Shown here: piece after piece, positions 35,061 to 48,575 of the stretch
How positions within the stretch are numbered: the first letter of the stretch is position 1
Layout: each line of letters begins with the position of its first letter
Assembly (NCBI GenBank): GCA_001939145.1
Contig: LSRX01000183.1
Location: 19,068 to 83,067 of the forward strand
DNA from: Symbiodinium microadriaticum
Taxonomy: Eukaryota; Sar; Dinophyceae; Suessiales; Symbiodiniaceae
Direction: 5' to 3'
DNA length: 64,000 nucleotides
Notes under the pieces: generated by a model
The model's input: only the letters and a program-made list of their open reading frames with translations
Database searches by the model: none
Told to the model about the DNA's origin: nothing
Made by a program: the position numbers and the translations under genes

Positions 35061-36062
35061 TAGAGAACTAAGCCTAAACCCTAAACCCTCAAAACAGGAG
35101 CCTAAGTTTTAGAGAACGAAGCCCCGAAAGGTCCCAGGCGTCCCAGTGGCGGTTCGCGCAAAAGCGCTCCCGGCTCCGAGACCGATGTTACGCCTCCCAG
35201 CAAGAGGTCTTTGGAAGGGTTTATTCGGGCTTTTAAGGCTTTGGGTTCAGGGTTTGGGGGTTTTCGGGTTTTCTTTTTGATTGCGGTTTTTTTGGAGTTG
35301 GCAAGTTTTGACGAAGAGGTTTTTGGAAAGGAGTCGGCGCTCGCCATATGGGTCGTGTGTCTCATGAGTGGGTTTAGGGGAAAGGGACCAGAGTTTTGGC
35401 AGGGTCTGCTTTTCGGGTTTTGTCGAGTTGAAAGGTTGTTGCCTTTTTTTGTCAGGACTTCGCTTTGGTCTTGTAGGTGATGAATGGTTTCTGCTTCTAG
35501 CAGATTGCTATGCTCTTCATGAGAGTTAGGCCTGTAGTCGGGATAAGTGACTACATCGGTCCCCAAATTGCATTCACGTCCTCGTAATCACATAATTATG
35601 GCTCCTGATAACTGCTCGTCGGCTCCGGCTTCAAAGCTTCCATTTCACTCCAAGCGGTCGCAGACTCTCCATAGAGGCGCAAAGGAGGTAAGGGGCTTCG
35701 GATTTCAAGTTTCAGGGTTTCGGGACTTTTTCCCTCTCGCATTGCTGAGATCTATGCTCACAGGCGAGGCTTCGTTGGCGATCTAGCCATGCAGCCCACA
35801 CTATGAACATCAAGTGATTGAGGATTTACGATAAGGGCTTAGGTTGCTAGAGCTTTGGAGCATAGGCTTCAACCATTTTAGGCTTCGTGGTCCATCTCCG
35901 TCTGCGCCAGGAACCTCGCACGGCCGCAATGAGCAATTAAGCCGAGCTTTGAATCAGCCGTACGCCCAACAACTGCCAAAACACATATCCGATTTCCGAA
36001 AACCCTGTTCGATCCCGTAGTTACGAAGTATGAATATTAGTGACAAAATTTGCTTATGGCTA

Positions 36063-38032
36063 CTACTTCTTCACGTGAATTCTGAGTTCCCGGGCCCAGC
36101 AGGCTTCGGATCTAAGTGCGTCGACGTCCGTCCCGGGGAGGAGCCGTTGGAAGTCACGCTCTGACGGGGCCCCTGAGCTCCGGAGGACCTCCGCTTCGAG
36201 GGGGCTCTCATTGAGTCGGCTTTGTTTTCGGGGTAGGGCTTTCCGATATTCTTAAAATTTTGGTAAAGCATACGAAGACTCAGTAAGTACGGAGACCATT
36301 GACCTGAAAGCTATGCTCTTGACTGACTATGAGCCTTCCGGCAGGAGGGCGCATCTTTTCGGCCTCCCTCGCCACAGAGCAGAAGGCATTGGCGAGTAGG
36401 CAAGCGCCTAAGACTTGATTTTGAACCCGAAGTTTCAAGCCCCTAAAAACCAAAATTCCTCAACCCCACACCCCTGAGGGCTCCATGCGAAACTCCCGAC
36501 CGCGCCTGACGACCTCTGGCCTCTCGCGCTGCTCACTGGAGCATGTGCAGCACTGGAAGGCCATGGCATCAGGTCATTCCGGAGACGTGTTACAGTTCGC
36601 GCTTAGAGCCTACAAGCGTTACAGGCTTTGATTGCTTATCCTCACAGACCGAACGAGAATTCCGTGCGCACATGGGTTTAATTATGGGCTTCAGGCTCTT
36701 GCCGTCGAAAAAGTAAGGTTTAAGAGCTTAGGATGGGTTCGGGCTTAAGCGTCTCGGGTCGAAAGCCCCCGGTTGCCTAAATGCCTCAAAGGGGGGCCTC
36801 TCAAATTGTGCCTTATTCAGGTCTTTGTAACTAAGGATCCTACTTTTTAGGCTGTTCTGCCCGAAACCGAGTATGGCCAGCATTGCCCTGACGGGTGTTA
36901 GGGGCTCTCTTTGAGCCCGCGCAGCTGAAGCGCTTGAAAGGCCTGAAGCCTCGGACAAAACGACAAGAGACGACGCCCTTGAAATAGCAAAAGGCATTCA
37001 GACACTGCGGTGCCAATAGAGAGTGCCTGCCCTCTTCGTGACTCGCCCTGCCATGGACTGTTCCGGCTACCAGCAAACAAAGTCCCATGACCCTCAGGTC
37101 TAATTCAGCTGAAAGCCCCGCTTCTGCATTCTAAACGCTGCAACAACACAACCAACACACGCAAACCTGCCATGTTGATGGTGATACACCATCACCACCG
37201 CCACAGCAACCGGTACATACAACAACATAGAATACATCTAAGATGAAGGGAGCTAGCGGATTGGCAGAACTGCACTAGAGCTAAATCCTGAACACCAAAC
37301 ACCTAAACTAAACAGATCAGCCACGCACCCCACTCACCAGAGACTGCAACAAGACATGAACCGCTTCGCCGTGGTGGTTTAGGTTCCGCAGCCCTTAGGA
37401 TATACTTTCCTGGCCACTAAAGTCGGTATTAGAGGTAAAGGACGACTTGTACGTCGGTTGGCCTTGTCATTGCCCAAGCGCCGTGAAGAGGGACTAGCCG
37501 CGCCCGTGTTCTCTCAACTCCAAGATCCCTAAAGAAGTGCCCAAAAGCGCGGAATCCGAAAGCGCGGGTTTTCCGAGGCCACCTGGAGCTCCTCCGGTGG
37601 GGGCAGCATTTCTGCCAAGGAGTCCAGGAGCCTGCAAGTGGGCTTGCGGCTTGCGGTTTTTGGGGGGTTTCGGTGGCCCACAACGGTCTTAGAAGCAATC
37701 CATACGGGCCGTACATGGGGCTAGGCCTGTGGGTTTTTCGGGGGTTATTTGAAGGATTTTGGGGGGTGGCAGGCGGTTTAACAAGGCTCCTGACCCTTCA
37801 ACTGCTGGTGCGATGTCGGGAGCACATCAGATCGACAACCGGCTTGGAAGCCAAGGCTTCTGTACTTTCGGACTCGGACTCCCTGGCATGCTACTAGGAG
37901 ACCTCTGCCACTATACTCTACTCTTCGTAGCCGCAGATGACCTGTGGCACTTCACATTGCATGAGCCGGGCTCCATTGCCGACCAGGCGCCCGCCCTCGA
38001 GGTCGAACAGGAACTGCGTATCGACCTCGGAG
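36063..38032 (-). CDS. Unknown protein, three exons recovered including the last
   Basis: Exon 38032-37942: after CACGGAG| it reads EVDTQFLFDLEGGRLVGNGA then RLMQCEVPQ and ends CAG|GTCATC. Exon 37631-37583: after CTTGCAG| it reads LLDSLAEMLPPPEELQ and ends CAG|GTGGCC. Terminal exon 36206-36063: after CAATGAG| it reads SPLEAEVLRSSGAPSERDF, then QRLLPGTDVDALRSEACWAR, then ELRIHVKK and a TAG stop. All have G/C-biased third positions. The second and third join in phase 0; between the first and second at least one exon is missing. Treating them as one gene is an inference from strand, order and phase. No family recognised. Confidence 0.55.
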
Positions 38033-41000
38033 CTCCGTGATTCTTCAAACTTACACTCGGACACATGGTGCTAGGCGAGCGCCGAAACACCACCATCGCA
38101 CTGACCCCTGCCCAGACTTGGGAACGTAGGTCCGGGGGCTGAGAGCAGGCCCGATTAGTAAAGACCCCACACTCAACTGCAAATCACATGACAGAAAATG
38201 TAGGGGAATTCGAGTCTCTGCCCACCCCGGGAAGGGGCTCTGACACGTGGGTCCCGCCAGGAAGAGTGTCCCTGAGAGTGCGCGAAGTAGGGCCGGCCGT
38301 CGGGACCTTGGCCGAAGAAGCAGCTGTGTTTCCTTTTTATGAATGAATGAATGGCTTCTCATCTTTTGATGCGGGGGCTTTAGGGCTTCTGGAATGAGGG
38401 GCTGGACGGAGGAATTGGCAGGCGAGTTGCGGGATTTAAGGGTATGGCTTGGTGGCCTGCTGACCTCTAAAGAACAGTGATCGATGCTAACTCTCGAGGC
38501 TTTGATGAGGGAGCGTGCAGCAGTGGTGCGGAGTCCCTGCGCCTACGTAATACTTGCTGGATACTGTGACACGCTATTCTAATCATGAAGGCGCCCACAT
38601 CAAGCCCACAAGAACCCAACCAATCCAACGAGGCCCTCGACGACAAAAGCCAACACCCCGAAACCCAAGCCAGCACCCGATCCCAGACCTCAAAGACCAG
38701 ACCAAGGGCGCGGTAGGCTTCGGCGCAGAACGAAAGGTAAGATGGAGAGCAGCCCCACGCCCAGAGCAACAAGAGACGCCCAGGACCCTCAAGCCCTTAT
38801 TGTAGCCTTGATAGTAGAGCAGCCCTGAGGTGTAGTGACCCGTTGAGCGCAATTTCTTTGTAGTAAACCCTTTAGCCCTGAGCTGGGATGCCGACTGTCA
38901 AGAGGCCCATACCAACAGTCCAAGTCAGCCTTCGCAGCAGCCCGCGGCGGGGGGGGCGGGGGGGCTCATTTCTGACGTGGGCGGTGTCGGCTTTATTTGC
39001 GGTTATTTGACGGTTTTTGTTGCTGCTGTTTGGGGGGAGGGGTAAGACACGGCTGCTTTGAGGGTTCGGTGGTGCAGATATCCCCTCCCGTTCTAAAGGA
39101 CAGTTCCTATGATCTTCAAGAGTGCACGCTGCATGCTCGCTTTAGGGTTCAGGGTGTCGGGGGCGGGGGTTTGGGAAGCGCTAACCCTGAAACACTTTGG
39201 CTCCAAGGACCCGAAGCTGAACCAGGCTTCAAGGCGCGCCGACATGGTTCAAAACGGTTTCAAGCCTCAGTACTTTATTTGGTGGGGCATGGTGAAGGCT
39301 TAGTTTGCTCCCTCTTGACACTGCACAAAGCTACCAAGGCCTAAAGAGGTTGCGGCCACAACATAAGGAGTAGGTGGGCGGTTTTGCGGCTACGCAGAAC
39401 GCGCCCTCCCCTTGCTCTACAGGCCGCTTGAAGACTTAGGTTGCTCCCTGAGACTTAGAAGGATCAGCCGACCAGTATGTACGGGAAAACGTCAGGTGGC
39501 TATAGCCATAATTGCCTGCAGCCAAAAACCCAAGCACACCTCTGGAACTACGCGTGAACCTGTAAGGAGGGCTCTCCCGGCACTTGGCCATGTGGGTCAA
39601 TCCACGAGGTTTTTCCAGCGTCGGATGTCAGGCTGTGAACTTCCCTAGAAAAGCCTCGCAAAGCCCAGAAAAAAAATGTCAACTCCTATGAGTACCCTAA
39701 ACCCTATAAACCCCTAAACCCTAAACCCCATAATGAACCTTGAACGCATGAAAAAGAAAGACCCAGGCAAGGATCAGAAGAGGAGAGAATCGAAGGCCCC
39801 AAAGAAGGCTTCAAGCAACTTTGAGGTGTGGTGCCCCGCCTTGAGCCGTTCCCAGACTTGCACTTTCTGCTCCTCAAAGAAGCCCTGGCAAAGGGCTTTT
39901 TTTTTTTTTGCAGTTTGGGGGCCGGGTTTTTTTACGGCCCTTGCAGTGCAGCCAGGGTCCTAGGGCCTTTAGGCTCGAGGCTCGAGGGTTTGAGGGCTGT
40001 TGCTAGAAGCTCCACAGAGAAGATTCGTATGACGTGCCTCTTTCGAGGTTACCATGAGGGTGTTTAAGGCTTCGGGCGGCTTCAGGTCTTGGGGTTTAGG
40101 GCTTGCAAGGTGCTTCGCAGGGCTCATCCTTAGATGCAGGTTGATAATCTCAAAAAATGGAGGCCCCTCATAGCCATGGGCACTGACCACTTGGGGCCTT
40201 CGGGCCACCCTGGTCCCAAAGCCCTTTAGCTGGTGATGTATGAACTATTCTTCGCTCTTGGAGGCTACCCTTGGCTTCTGCCACAGGCCTCAGAGGGGCT
40301 GGTCAAGTAACGGCGCCCGCTTTGGAGAACCTTGCCAGGGTTCGCGTAAGGCTTCGACTGTTGCGGTGTCCTGCTTGTAGCATCAGAGAAATGATTAAGC
40401 ACATTTGGGAAAGGATGTCACAACACGTTTACCTGCTTAGAGCCCTGCCGCGGAAGCTCAGTCTCGAGAGCAACTCATAGATGCAGGCAGGGCTGCCTGA
40501 CATCTGTTATAGAAAACACAGGAGCTGTTTACAACACCTCGAACGAATTGCATCGCAGTTCATGTCCAGCAGGCTCGGACTAAGAAACACGCTCCGAAGC
40601 CTTGTTCAAACACACGAAAGCGTTTCTTTATTTGTAAATACCGGTGCTGTCAATAGCATGAGCGCGGCCTCAAAAGTTAGATAAGGGTATTGGTGCATAG
40701 TATATACTATAACCACCATACGGAAGCCTAGGGGACAAAACCAAAATACGAAGGCCGAGATCCTTCACAGGTCGCCCGGCTCCGAAGCCCGGCAAGTCGG
40801 ATAGCAGCTTAAACTCCAAACCATCAGGGCCCTTTTCCCCGGCCCCCTTTATAAATAATATAGAGTATATAGTACAAATATTTTACGACCCATAGTCTTT
40901 TTAGTGTTGTAAATACAGAATATAAACCCCTAAGCCACCACAACCCCTACATGCCTGAAGCCACCTTTAAACCCCTAAACCGTAAACCTCACAACCAGAA

Positions 41001-41860
41001 GGCCCGCTGGATGCAGGCGGAGGAGCTCGCCGTAGACACGGAAGCAAAGGGCAATCCCAAGTGGACTCCTCAAGGAAGTCGTCTATGTTGCTTCATGATG
41101 ACTCAAGGGTCTAGGCTTACAGGGAGTATGGTCTCAGGTTTCAGGGAATTTGGGATATAGGCTTGCTTAGGGTCTTAGCGCCTGCAGAGGAGCTTTGCTA
41201 AAGAGTCTCCAATCCAAACAGCCCTCTTCGACCGAACACACTCCATGTCCTCAATCCCTACCCACCAATAAGGCGATGCGGTACGGCCTTGTTGTTGGCA
41301 GAGTCTCCCCCTCGAGCCGGAGTCTAGAATCTTGAGGGCGATGGTTTCAGTGAGGATGCCTCCCGTCTATCTCCTATCCCCTAAACCCTATATACCCTTT
41401 AATGCAGCTGCAAAGCCTTAAGCCCCAAAGCTCCGGCTTCAGAGGGCTTACAGAGCCCCCATTCGCGCCTGCGTGTCAGTGTCGACATAATAGGCCTCGG
41501 CTGCTGTAATCTTTCGACTCTCACACTCGAATTGCTGTAATCATTCGGGTTGAAGGCTTTGCTTGCCTCCATTCAGGGTTTGGGGCTGCTGTAATCCCTG
41601 GGCTCAAGTTTCAAGACTCAGCCCTGAGCCCCCGGCACCCAAAGCCTTTCTGAGGCCGTGGAACAAAACAAGCCCTGATGCTCGGAATTTGAAGCCCCTG
41701 AAGCCCCTAATTCACCGGACCAAAACAACATGGCAACGACTCAGCAAAGAGTCGGAAATCTGCCCTCCCAGTGCTCAAACTCCCCCCAAACCCCCTTTGA
41801 CTATTCTTGACCCTAACCCGAAAGGTCGCAAAAACGCAAACCCCCGCATCCGCCTAGGAG
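38033..41860. other. No defended gene; telomere-like words
   Basis: A + strand patch ending at GAAAG|GTAAGA (38736) reads QTKGAVGFGAERK, but the minus strand is open as well. CCCTAAACCC words cluster at 39690-39730 and 40965-40990. I see nothing else. Confidence 0.3.
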
Positions 41861-42346
41861 GCCGCTATGAAGACCCGGAGAAACTTCCCACTCAAACAGA
41901 GTGGCACAGCCCGTTGCTGGATCGAAGTGGCGCTCCCAGGGTGCCGGGAGCGCCTGCCAAGAAAGCGGCGGTACGCTTCCGCCCGAAAGGTATGTGCAGA
42001 AAAGTGTGTTTCCCGATCTCGAACTCGTTTCGGCTTTCGGGCCTCCGGCTTTTTATATTGGTACTCAGACCCCTTGGGTTGGTACTTTATTTGAGGACTT
42101 TGAACCCTCGTCCAATAAAACGAAATTGAAAGACCAAGCAAAAGCCACGGCACAACACAAACTGCGAGCTTCAGTGGTTTCACTTTGGGCTTTTTGAGCT
42201 TCGGCAGGCCTTCCCTGAAGCCAAAGTCCCCTTCCGCTGTCAATCTTGGCACAGGGGCCGTTCCTAGGTTCTTTCCGCAACCTCGATCTACCTCGGTCAT
42301 ATCCCCTTGCTTTTCAGCTCTTGACCTTAGTATCATAGGGCCTCAG
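41861..42346 (+). CDS. Two exons of an unknown protein on the plus strand
   Basis: Exon 41861-41989: after CTAGGAG| it reads RYEDPEKLPTQTEWHSPLLD then RSGAPRVPGAPAKKAAVRF and ends AAAG|GTATGT. Exon 42318-42346 (29 nt): a strong acceptor CCCTTGCTTTTCAG| and a donor CAG|GTAATG enclose (A)LDLSIIGPQ. The phases match: one base ends the first exon and two begin the second. This is one of few + strand exons with canonical splice sites. The minus strand is also open at 41861-41989 but less protein-like. No family recognised. Confidence 0.55.
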
Positions 42347-42494
42347 GTAATGGGAGCTTCTAGAAACAAGTGGTCCCACCAGAGGCCCCGAACGCTACGA
42401 TCCATATTGTTAGAGATGCTTGCGTGGAGCCCTGTTAAGTCCGTTAAAAACCCCCTCTAACGCCCATACAGAGGAACAACAAACATAAACTTAC

Positions 42495-42578
42495 GGATGT
42501 TGCGAGTGTCCTCGTCCTGCGCACCGTACTCGGCAATCCTTGGTGCTGTGGGCTCTGCGGCATCCTCTGTGAAGTGCC
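42495..42578 (-). CDS. Exon of an unknown protein
   Basis: After ATACAG| the frame reads HFTEDAAEPTAPRIAEYGAQ then DEDTRNI and ends ATCC|GTAAGT, a perfect canonical donor. The length fits (2+81+1). Third positions are mixed but the residue pattern is protein-like. It faces the + strand exons at 41861-42346 in a tail-to-tail arrangement. No family recognised. Confidence 0.6.
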
Positions 42579-45500
42579 CTGTATGACAAATATGACGGGA
42601 TCATTGAAATTATTCCATGTAGCTTCATCTGCTAGAAACTACTGTTTGTACATTTGGAAGGCCGTAATTAAGACCTCAAGATTCTTCTCAAGATCAACAC
42701 TAGCAGAGTTGGACAATTACAGACAAGTAAGACATGGCAGGCCATGGTACTCAGGTTTACGGTCTAGGTAGGCCCATTTAAGAATTAGTATTACCTTGTA
42801 GCCTCACACTCTGATCCTCTTTCTCTCAGCCTCTGTCCGCACGGAGTTCCCGGACATTGTCGTTTGACTTCGCCGCAGGAGATCAAAGAGAGTTGTCCTT
42901 AATCCAAAGTTTGCCATCGAAGTGGTGCAAACACTAGCCCTGCTCTTCATGGCTTATGTTGCTCGTACTTCTTTTTCTTTTAGAGCCATGCCTAGCCCGC
43001 ACCTTCTTGCCACAAGGGTAAACGACCTGCTCACGAGGCAAATGTCCGTTAAGGCAAAGCTAAGGACTCACATCTGCTGCAGAACTTGCATCTTCAAAAG
43101 CAAAGCCTCGAACCCTGAACATCAAGCCCCAAAGTCCCATCCTGCACGCAAACAGCACTCGAAACACTCTCCGCTTACTGAGGCTACTTGACCTCAGCGA
43201 TATCGAACTTCCACAAACAGCCCGTGGGATTCCCCAAGTAGTTCATATGCGTCACAAAGGTTTACATCACCGGTGCTCAGTACACAGGCTTCCGAGCACC
43301 CTACTGCAGATTGCCTGCAAAGGACAACCCTCAACGGACAGGAGGGATTCGTCCAAATTCGGACCTGCTTCTCTGTGGTCCATCTGATGTTTTGCGCCCT
43401 TCGTTCTTTAGGTCAACGAGTGGGCTCGCTAGGGTTTAAGGCTGGTCTATAGTTTGAGGTTCAAGGTCTCAAATGCGGAGTTTAGTCATTTGTGTTTGGA
43501 GTTGTCGAGGTTCTCGGATGGTCTGTGAATTTGGACGAATCCGCACTATCAGGCTCCAAAGGAAGGTCACCAGAAACATTGCTCGGCTAAAACTTGTTAG
43601 ATGGCTCGGTACTGGGGATTGGGGTTTGGCTGCCACTGCTGTTGAAAAGTTCTGCATGGGGCATCCGTACGCCCAGTCTCTGAACTTCCGGACCAGCTTC
43701 TCTAAACCTACTGGCGGTGGAGGGGCTGGTTTCATCGGGATGCTGACTCCAGGGCCTGCCAATGCAAAAACACCGGATTCTGAGATATCGACTGCATGAA
43801 GGATCAGGGGCCATGAAGGGGACCTGGTGGGCTCGATGGATCCTTACAAACCACCTCCCTACTTCCCGGTATCTGAGCGACCTTCCCTTTCTCCATGCTC
43901 CCTCCTATTCGGAGAGTCCTCGTCCTACATCCCTGTCTTGGCTGCCGACGTCTCAGGTCTTGCGCACTGAAGCCGGAGAAGCTCAAAGTAGTCCCGGCCC
44001 TATGAAGAAAACTCCAAAACCTTGTCCCAAACCCGGAAGCCCTCAAACAAGTGAAACCCATGAGACCGAACTCCGAAGGCCGAAACACGCCGAACCAACA
44101 AGAACCCACGAATGTCACCAATCTACGAGTGCACGCCTCCAGACAAAAGACAAAGCATCGGCGCGTTGGACCAGCACAACGCTTCATATCATTGCTTAGG
44201 ATAACTCTCAGAACTATTTCTACCTGACCACAGAAGCAGCGTAAACATACCGCATATAGGAACCAGCCTCATGAACTGCTGATCAGAGCAACATCAACAA
44301 AGCTTCGTTTCAACGAGATTTCTACAAAAGCTCTGGCCCTTAGCACTCATGAACCGAGGTGTATCGGAGCGTAAAGTTGAGGGGTGCTCAACGCTTGTGG
44401 GCAGGATCATGGGCTGGGTGAACAAGATTTGGCTGAGCGGCTGGACAACTAAAGAGAAAGGTACTTATAGACCCAGTGTAGCTACTGAAGCAGCAGCTTT
44501 TAACGTGAAAATTGTAATGTATGATCAAATGAGGTACCATATGTAATATGAAACATACCACTGGTAGCTTATACATAGGTCCACAAGTAAAGTACAATGC
44601 GCTCTCCCCGAAGGCTGATCCAAGAACCGCGGCTTTCCCACAGCGTCAAGCAGAGCTCAGCCATGCGAACCTCGCATTGCCAATCGCTACCATACGGGAA
44701 TTGGTTGCGGTTTAGGGTCTAGGGGCTGTGTCAAAGGGTGGGGCCTTCAAAAGCCTCCTTAGCCCAGAATGCCTGAAAGCTCAGCCGGTAAACGCCCTGA
44801 GGCCCAAATACCCTAGTCTTAGCCCAGAAGCCCCCGGCAATCTAGCGGTACCCAAACCTAGTGCCAACACTCCGATACCCTATATCTGAAAACCAAAATG
44901 AAGCCTAATGCCCTGCAGCAGGAACAGCCAGGTCGCTAAACACGCGCTTCGATCTGGCTGAAAGCCTGGGAAGACTTACGGGTTGCGATTTTTTGCACAA
45001 GGTTTTAAGGCTCTCCAATTATTACGGCATTAGAAAGGACCCTTTACCTTCCAGGGTCCAGGAGGAGTTTCCGGCTTATGGCGAACGTTTTCACGCCGCG
45101 TTACTGGATCAAGGTTCTGGGGCTTCGGGGACTTCAGACATTTAGGTTCAGGGTGTGGGATACCCTCTAGTAAAGCCTGTATACCTACCCCTGCAGACCA
45201 TAAGGGCCCCACTGCAGGGTACTGCACGGCTCCTACTAGAGGGTGATTTAGGAGCCTAAAAACAACCGATAATCCCAACTTTAGGCCCTCAGAAATGGGC
45301 TTTTGTGGTCAGGGTCTACATTAGAACTGTGCTGTTTGAGATCTTGAACAAAATGGAATGTCCTCTTCCGTTGTCACATACCAGGCAGGCAAAGGCTGTT
45401 TCCGCGAAGTATCAACGAACATCGTGTGCGGTTTCTCCAAGGATAAACCAGCAAAGTGGATGTACACATACACAAAGAGGAGGGAAGCACCAATGCAACG

Positions 45501-45599
45501 TGCTATCGATGCCTCTGAAGAATGGTTGCCCAAAAAGCACTGGAAATCCAGAGTCATCATTCGGGCTGACCACCCGAAACAAGTACTATGGTCTTATAA

Positions 45600-45790
45600 G
45601 AATTTCTACCTACCTCAATATCTACCTACCTACCTCCTATCTACCCACTCACCCACCCACCGAGCTAATCGAGCTAGCTATCTACCGATCTACCAATCTA
45701 TCGGTCTATCTATCTGTGTGTCTGCCTACTTGCCTTTCTAGCTCCCTCTCACTCTCTCTGTCCGTCCATCGGTCCGTCTATCTATCTAGT
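45600..45790. repeat. CTAC/CTAT/CTCT tetranucleotide tract
   Basis: ACCTACCTACC passes into ATCTATCTGTCTG and then CTCTCTCTGTCCGTCC words. Confidence 0.85.
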
Positions 45791-47196
45791 GAACCATTTT
45801 TGGGTATATCTGTGACAAGCCGAGGTTAAGGTCTTCGGCGCATTCTTGCCAGACTCCAACCAAAACCACTGAGGTCTGTTGAGACATTGCACAAGGTTGA
45901 AGCCTCGAAGCACTACATCACTAATCTGGAGAGCTCCGGAGCCGTAAACAGGCCTGGTTCTAATGGGATTGCATGACTGTTATATATGATTTTTGTTGAA
46001 AGGCTCTCGCATTTTGTTAAGTTAATTAGGACTCCCGCATTGAGGGGTGCCTTCAACGAGTCTACTCTATTTCGCACTGACTGCACAGGGGGAATGGTAT
46101 TCGATTTCGTTTGGCGTTTGGTCTCTGCGCTCTGAAGCTCTATGTTTCATGGTCTTCATATGTACACGAATAATGCTGCCACGGGCACGATGGCGGCTTG
46201 CACTCTTTCGGAAATGTCGACAGCACTGGGCCTGTTGCCAAAGGCTTCTGGATCTTATTTCTTGACGTAGGGTCAATACCTAATCAGAAAGCTATCTCCG
46301 CACACCTTCACCCAGAAACCTAGATTGAATAAAGGATGAACACGAAGAACATCCTAATCCTTGAGAAGGCACGGCTTGTGCTTCAGGATACCCTGCTCCC
46401 GTAAACCCAAGCCAGCAACCCCACACCAGTCAGGAGGTCCCGGACACATAGACAGCACGTGGATTCATTTCTGCATGGTCGTGGCTTCACAGTTTAGATG
46501 CTGCAGCATGACTACACTTTCGCCAAGCGCTTCAATCTTCTCAGACCAGCCATGTCGAATACTTAGACACACATAGCATTGCTCCCCCTTGAGTTCTGAA
46601 GCCTGAAACCTCCATAAACATCATGCAAGTCCGAATTGGAAGTTGATTTTGGTCTTTCGTGCTGTTCTTCTCGCGGTATCGGGCCCATCTTCGGTGACAC
46701 GCTTTTGAAGCCTGGGGTGTCGGCTGGGCTTTGAGGATCAGGGTTGAAGTTTGCAGGACTTCAGTGTTTTTCAGCGCCAGTCTTCCGCCTGCGTTAGGAT
46801 TTAATGGTGGTTCAAGGTTTGAGGGTTTCAATCTGAAATACCGGAAGGTCCAGCAACCAGGCGCCAAATGCTCTGGACTGGATGGGCTTGGCTCGTGTGA
46901 ATGTAGAGGCGGGCCACTGACCAGCACACTCCAATATCAAGAATGCGAGCACCTCAGCTCTTCACCGGACCCGAAACGAGAGCATAAACTCTAAACCTAA
47001 ACCGCAAGACCTACAGCCTCCTTCATGTTTCATCAGGCTCGAACATGAACCTCGCCACCTTATGCCGAAGTTCACAGTGGCCAGGGGGTTTCCGTTCTGC
47101 ATGTTGTTCTACTGCTTGGCATTGCTGATGGCCGCCGTTGCCACGGCTTTACGAAGTACAATGTACATGTAAAAACCAGGGCGTGATGCTGTGTAT

Positions 47197-47300
47197 ATTT
47201 ATGTATATATATATATATATGTGTGTGTACATAGCTGTGTATATACATGCATACATCCATCCATCCCTCCATGCATGCATGCATGCATGCGTGCATACAT
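47197..47300. repeat. TA / CATC / CATG microsatellite cluster
   Basis: A TA run near 47206-47220, then CATCCATCCATC, then GCATGCATGCATGCATGC. Confidence 0.9.
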
Positions 47301-48184
47301 GCAAGCCGTGTAAACCATAGCAAGCAAAGATCCACGGCTGCTAGCAGCTAGCATGTATGTCCGAATACCCTTGCAGAATCCAAAGCTCTGCACGCATCCG
47401 AAAACCAAAATGGGACTGAAACGCTGCCGATGTAGACTACCGACGGGGCCTTTTAAGAGGTTGTTTTAGGGCCTTTCGGGGTTCCATGCTAGTGCAACGG
47501 GGGGGTAACTCGAAATCCCAAGCATCTCTTCAAGCCCCGAGATCCTTGTACCACTGTGTACCGTGACCCCAAGAATCGCCCTTCACGCCCTGGCCCCTAT
47601 CCTCCCACACCCCAGCGGGCCTTGCCTGTTTCACTCTCAGCCAAGCTCCATCCTGCTGCTGTTGGTTTAGGCTCCACAGTGCCCAGGCTTAGGAGGTCGA
47701 TCTTGGGGCCTTGCTAGTCGGAACAGGGTTTTGGGGTTTTGGGAATACACTTATGTACAGGAACCTGAAATGATAGTACTTTTTCGCAACTATTCACGCC
47801 CCATAGTAGTGCTTACGGAAGTTGCGGTGTTAAAATATTTGCGGAGACGAACCCTATAAGCCCTGAACTTACAACCCCCAAAAAAACACCAATACCTTAA
47901 TACCCAAGGCCCACACACAATTGGACGTTTCTTTGTCCGTCTTCTGGATTTGGGTTACTTGAAAGATCGTATGGCCTGCCAAATAGGTTACGACTAGGCC
48001 TATGAGTACTTATACTTGCCAAATTCCTGCATCATTCCAGACGGGTTTCCGGCTAAGGGTGTAGATGAGGGCTTGGGGGTAGACTCTATCTCCGTGCGGG
48101 GGGTCACATCCACTAGCCAAAGCAAGAAAGCCACGTGTAGCAACTGGTAATCACGGAAAACTAGGCTATCAAGGCCTACCGAAA

Positions 48185-48355
48185 GACTACCGTGAGACTC
48201 TCTGGAGTGCCCAACCCCAGAGACTACCGTGAGACTCCTTGGAGTGGCCAACCTCAAGGCCTGCCGTGAGACTCGCTGGAATGACTACCGTGAGACTCCC
48301 TGGAATACCTAACCCCAAAGACTACCGTGAGACTTTCTGGAGTGCCCAACCCAGG
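48185..48355. repeat. Tandem array of GACTACCGTGAGACT units (about 37-40 bp)
   Basis: The word GACTACCGTGAGACT (or a close variant) starts near 48185, 48222, 48282 and 48320, with CTGCCGTGAGACT near 48261. Units continue with CTGGAGTGCCCAACCCC. No coding role is visible. Confidence 0.85.
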
Positions 48356-48368
48356 GACTGCAGGACCT

Positions 48369-48575
48369 TAACGCCAGTCAGCGGCGTGCCCCCATGGGTT
48401 GTCGACTGATCTGAAAAGAACAATCCGGTTTTGGTACGTGTACGGGGACCCCACGTCTTTAACGCAGTCAGTGGTGTGACCCCATGCATGGGTTGTCGAA
48501 TGACCTGAATCGAACACGCGTGTTTTGCTCCTTGTACGAGGACCCCACGACCGTAACGCCGGTCAGTGGTGTTGT
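48369..48575. repeat. Tandem array of about 91-94 bp units
   Basis: TAACGCCAGTCAGCGGCGTG at 48369, TAACGCAGTCAGTGGTGTGA at 48460 and TAACGCCGGTCAGTGGTGTT at 48554 each start a unit; the two full units share CCCATGGGTTGTCGA-like and GTACG.GGACCCCACG words. Confidence 0.85.

Larger units (their letters stand above)
31019..36062. other. Gene-poor; GAT-rich and telomere-like DNA
   Basis: The tract 31470-31690 is rich in GAT/ATG words. A dense CCCTAAA-like block lies at 33405-33640 (listed separately). A minus patch ending at GTGAGTCC near 32757 reads SSDDLGLPER, but the plus strand is also open there. Fragments of the inverted-repeat family lie at 34950-35060. Confidence 0.3.

Noticed and set aside
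35102..35566. 154-codon minus ORF
   Set aside because: Composed largely of degenerate telomere-like and GGCTTC/GGTTTTC words; no conserved pattern or clean splice edges.
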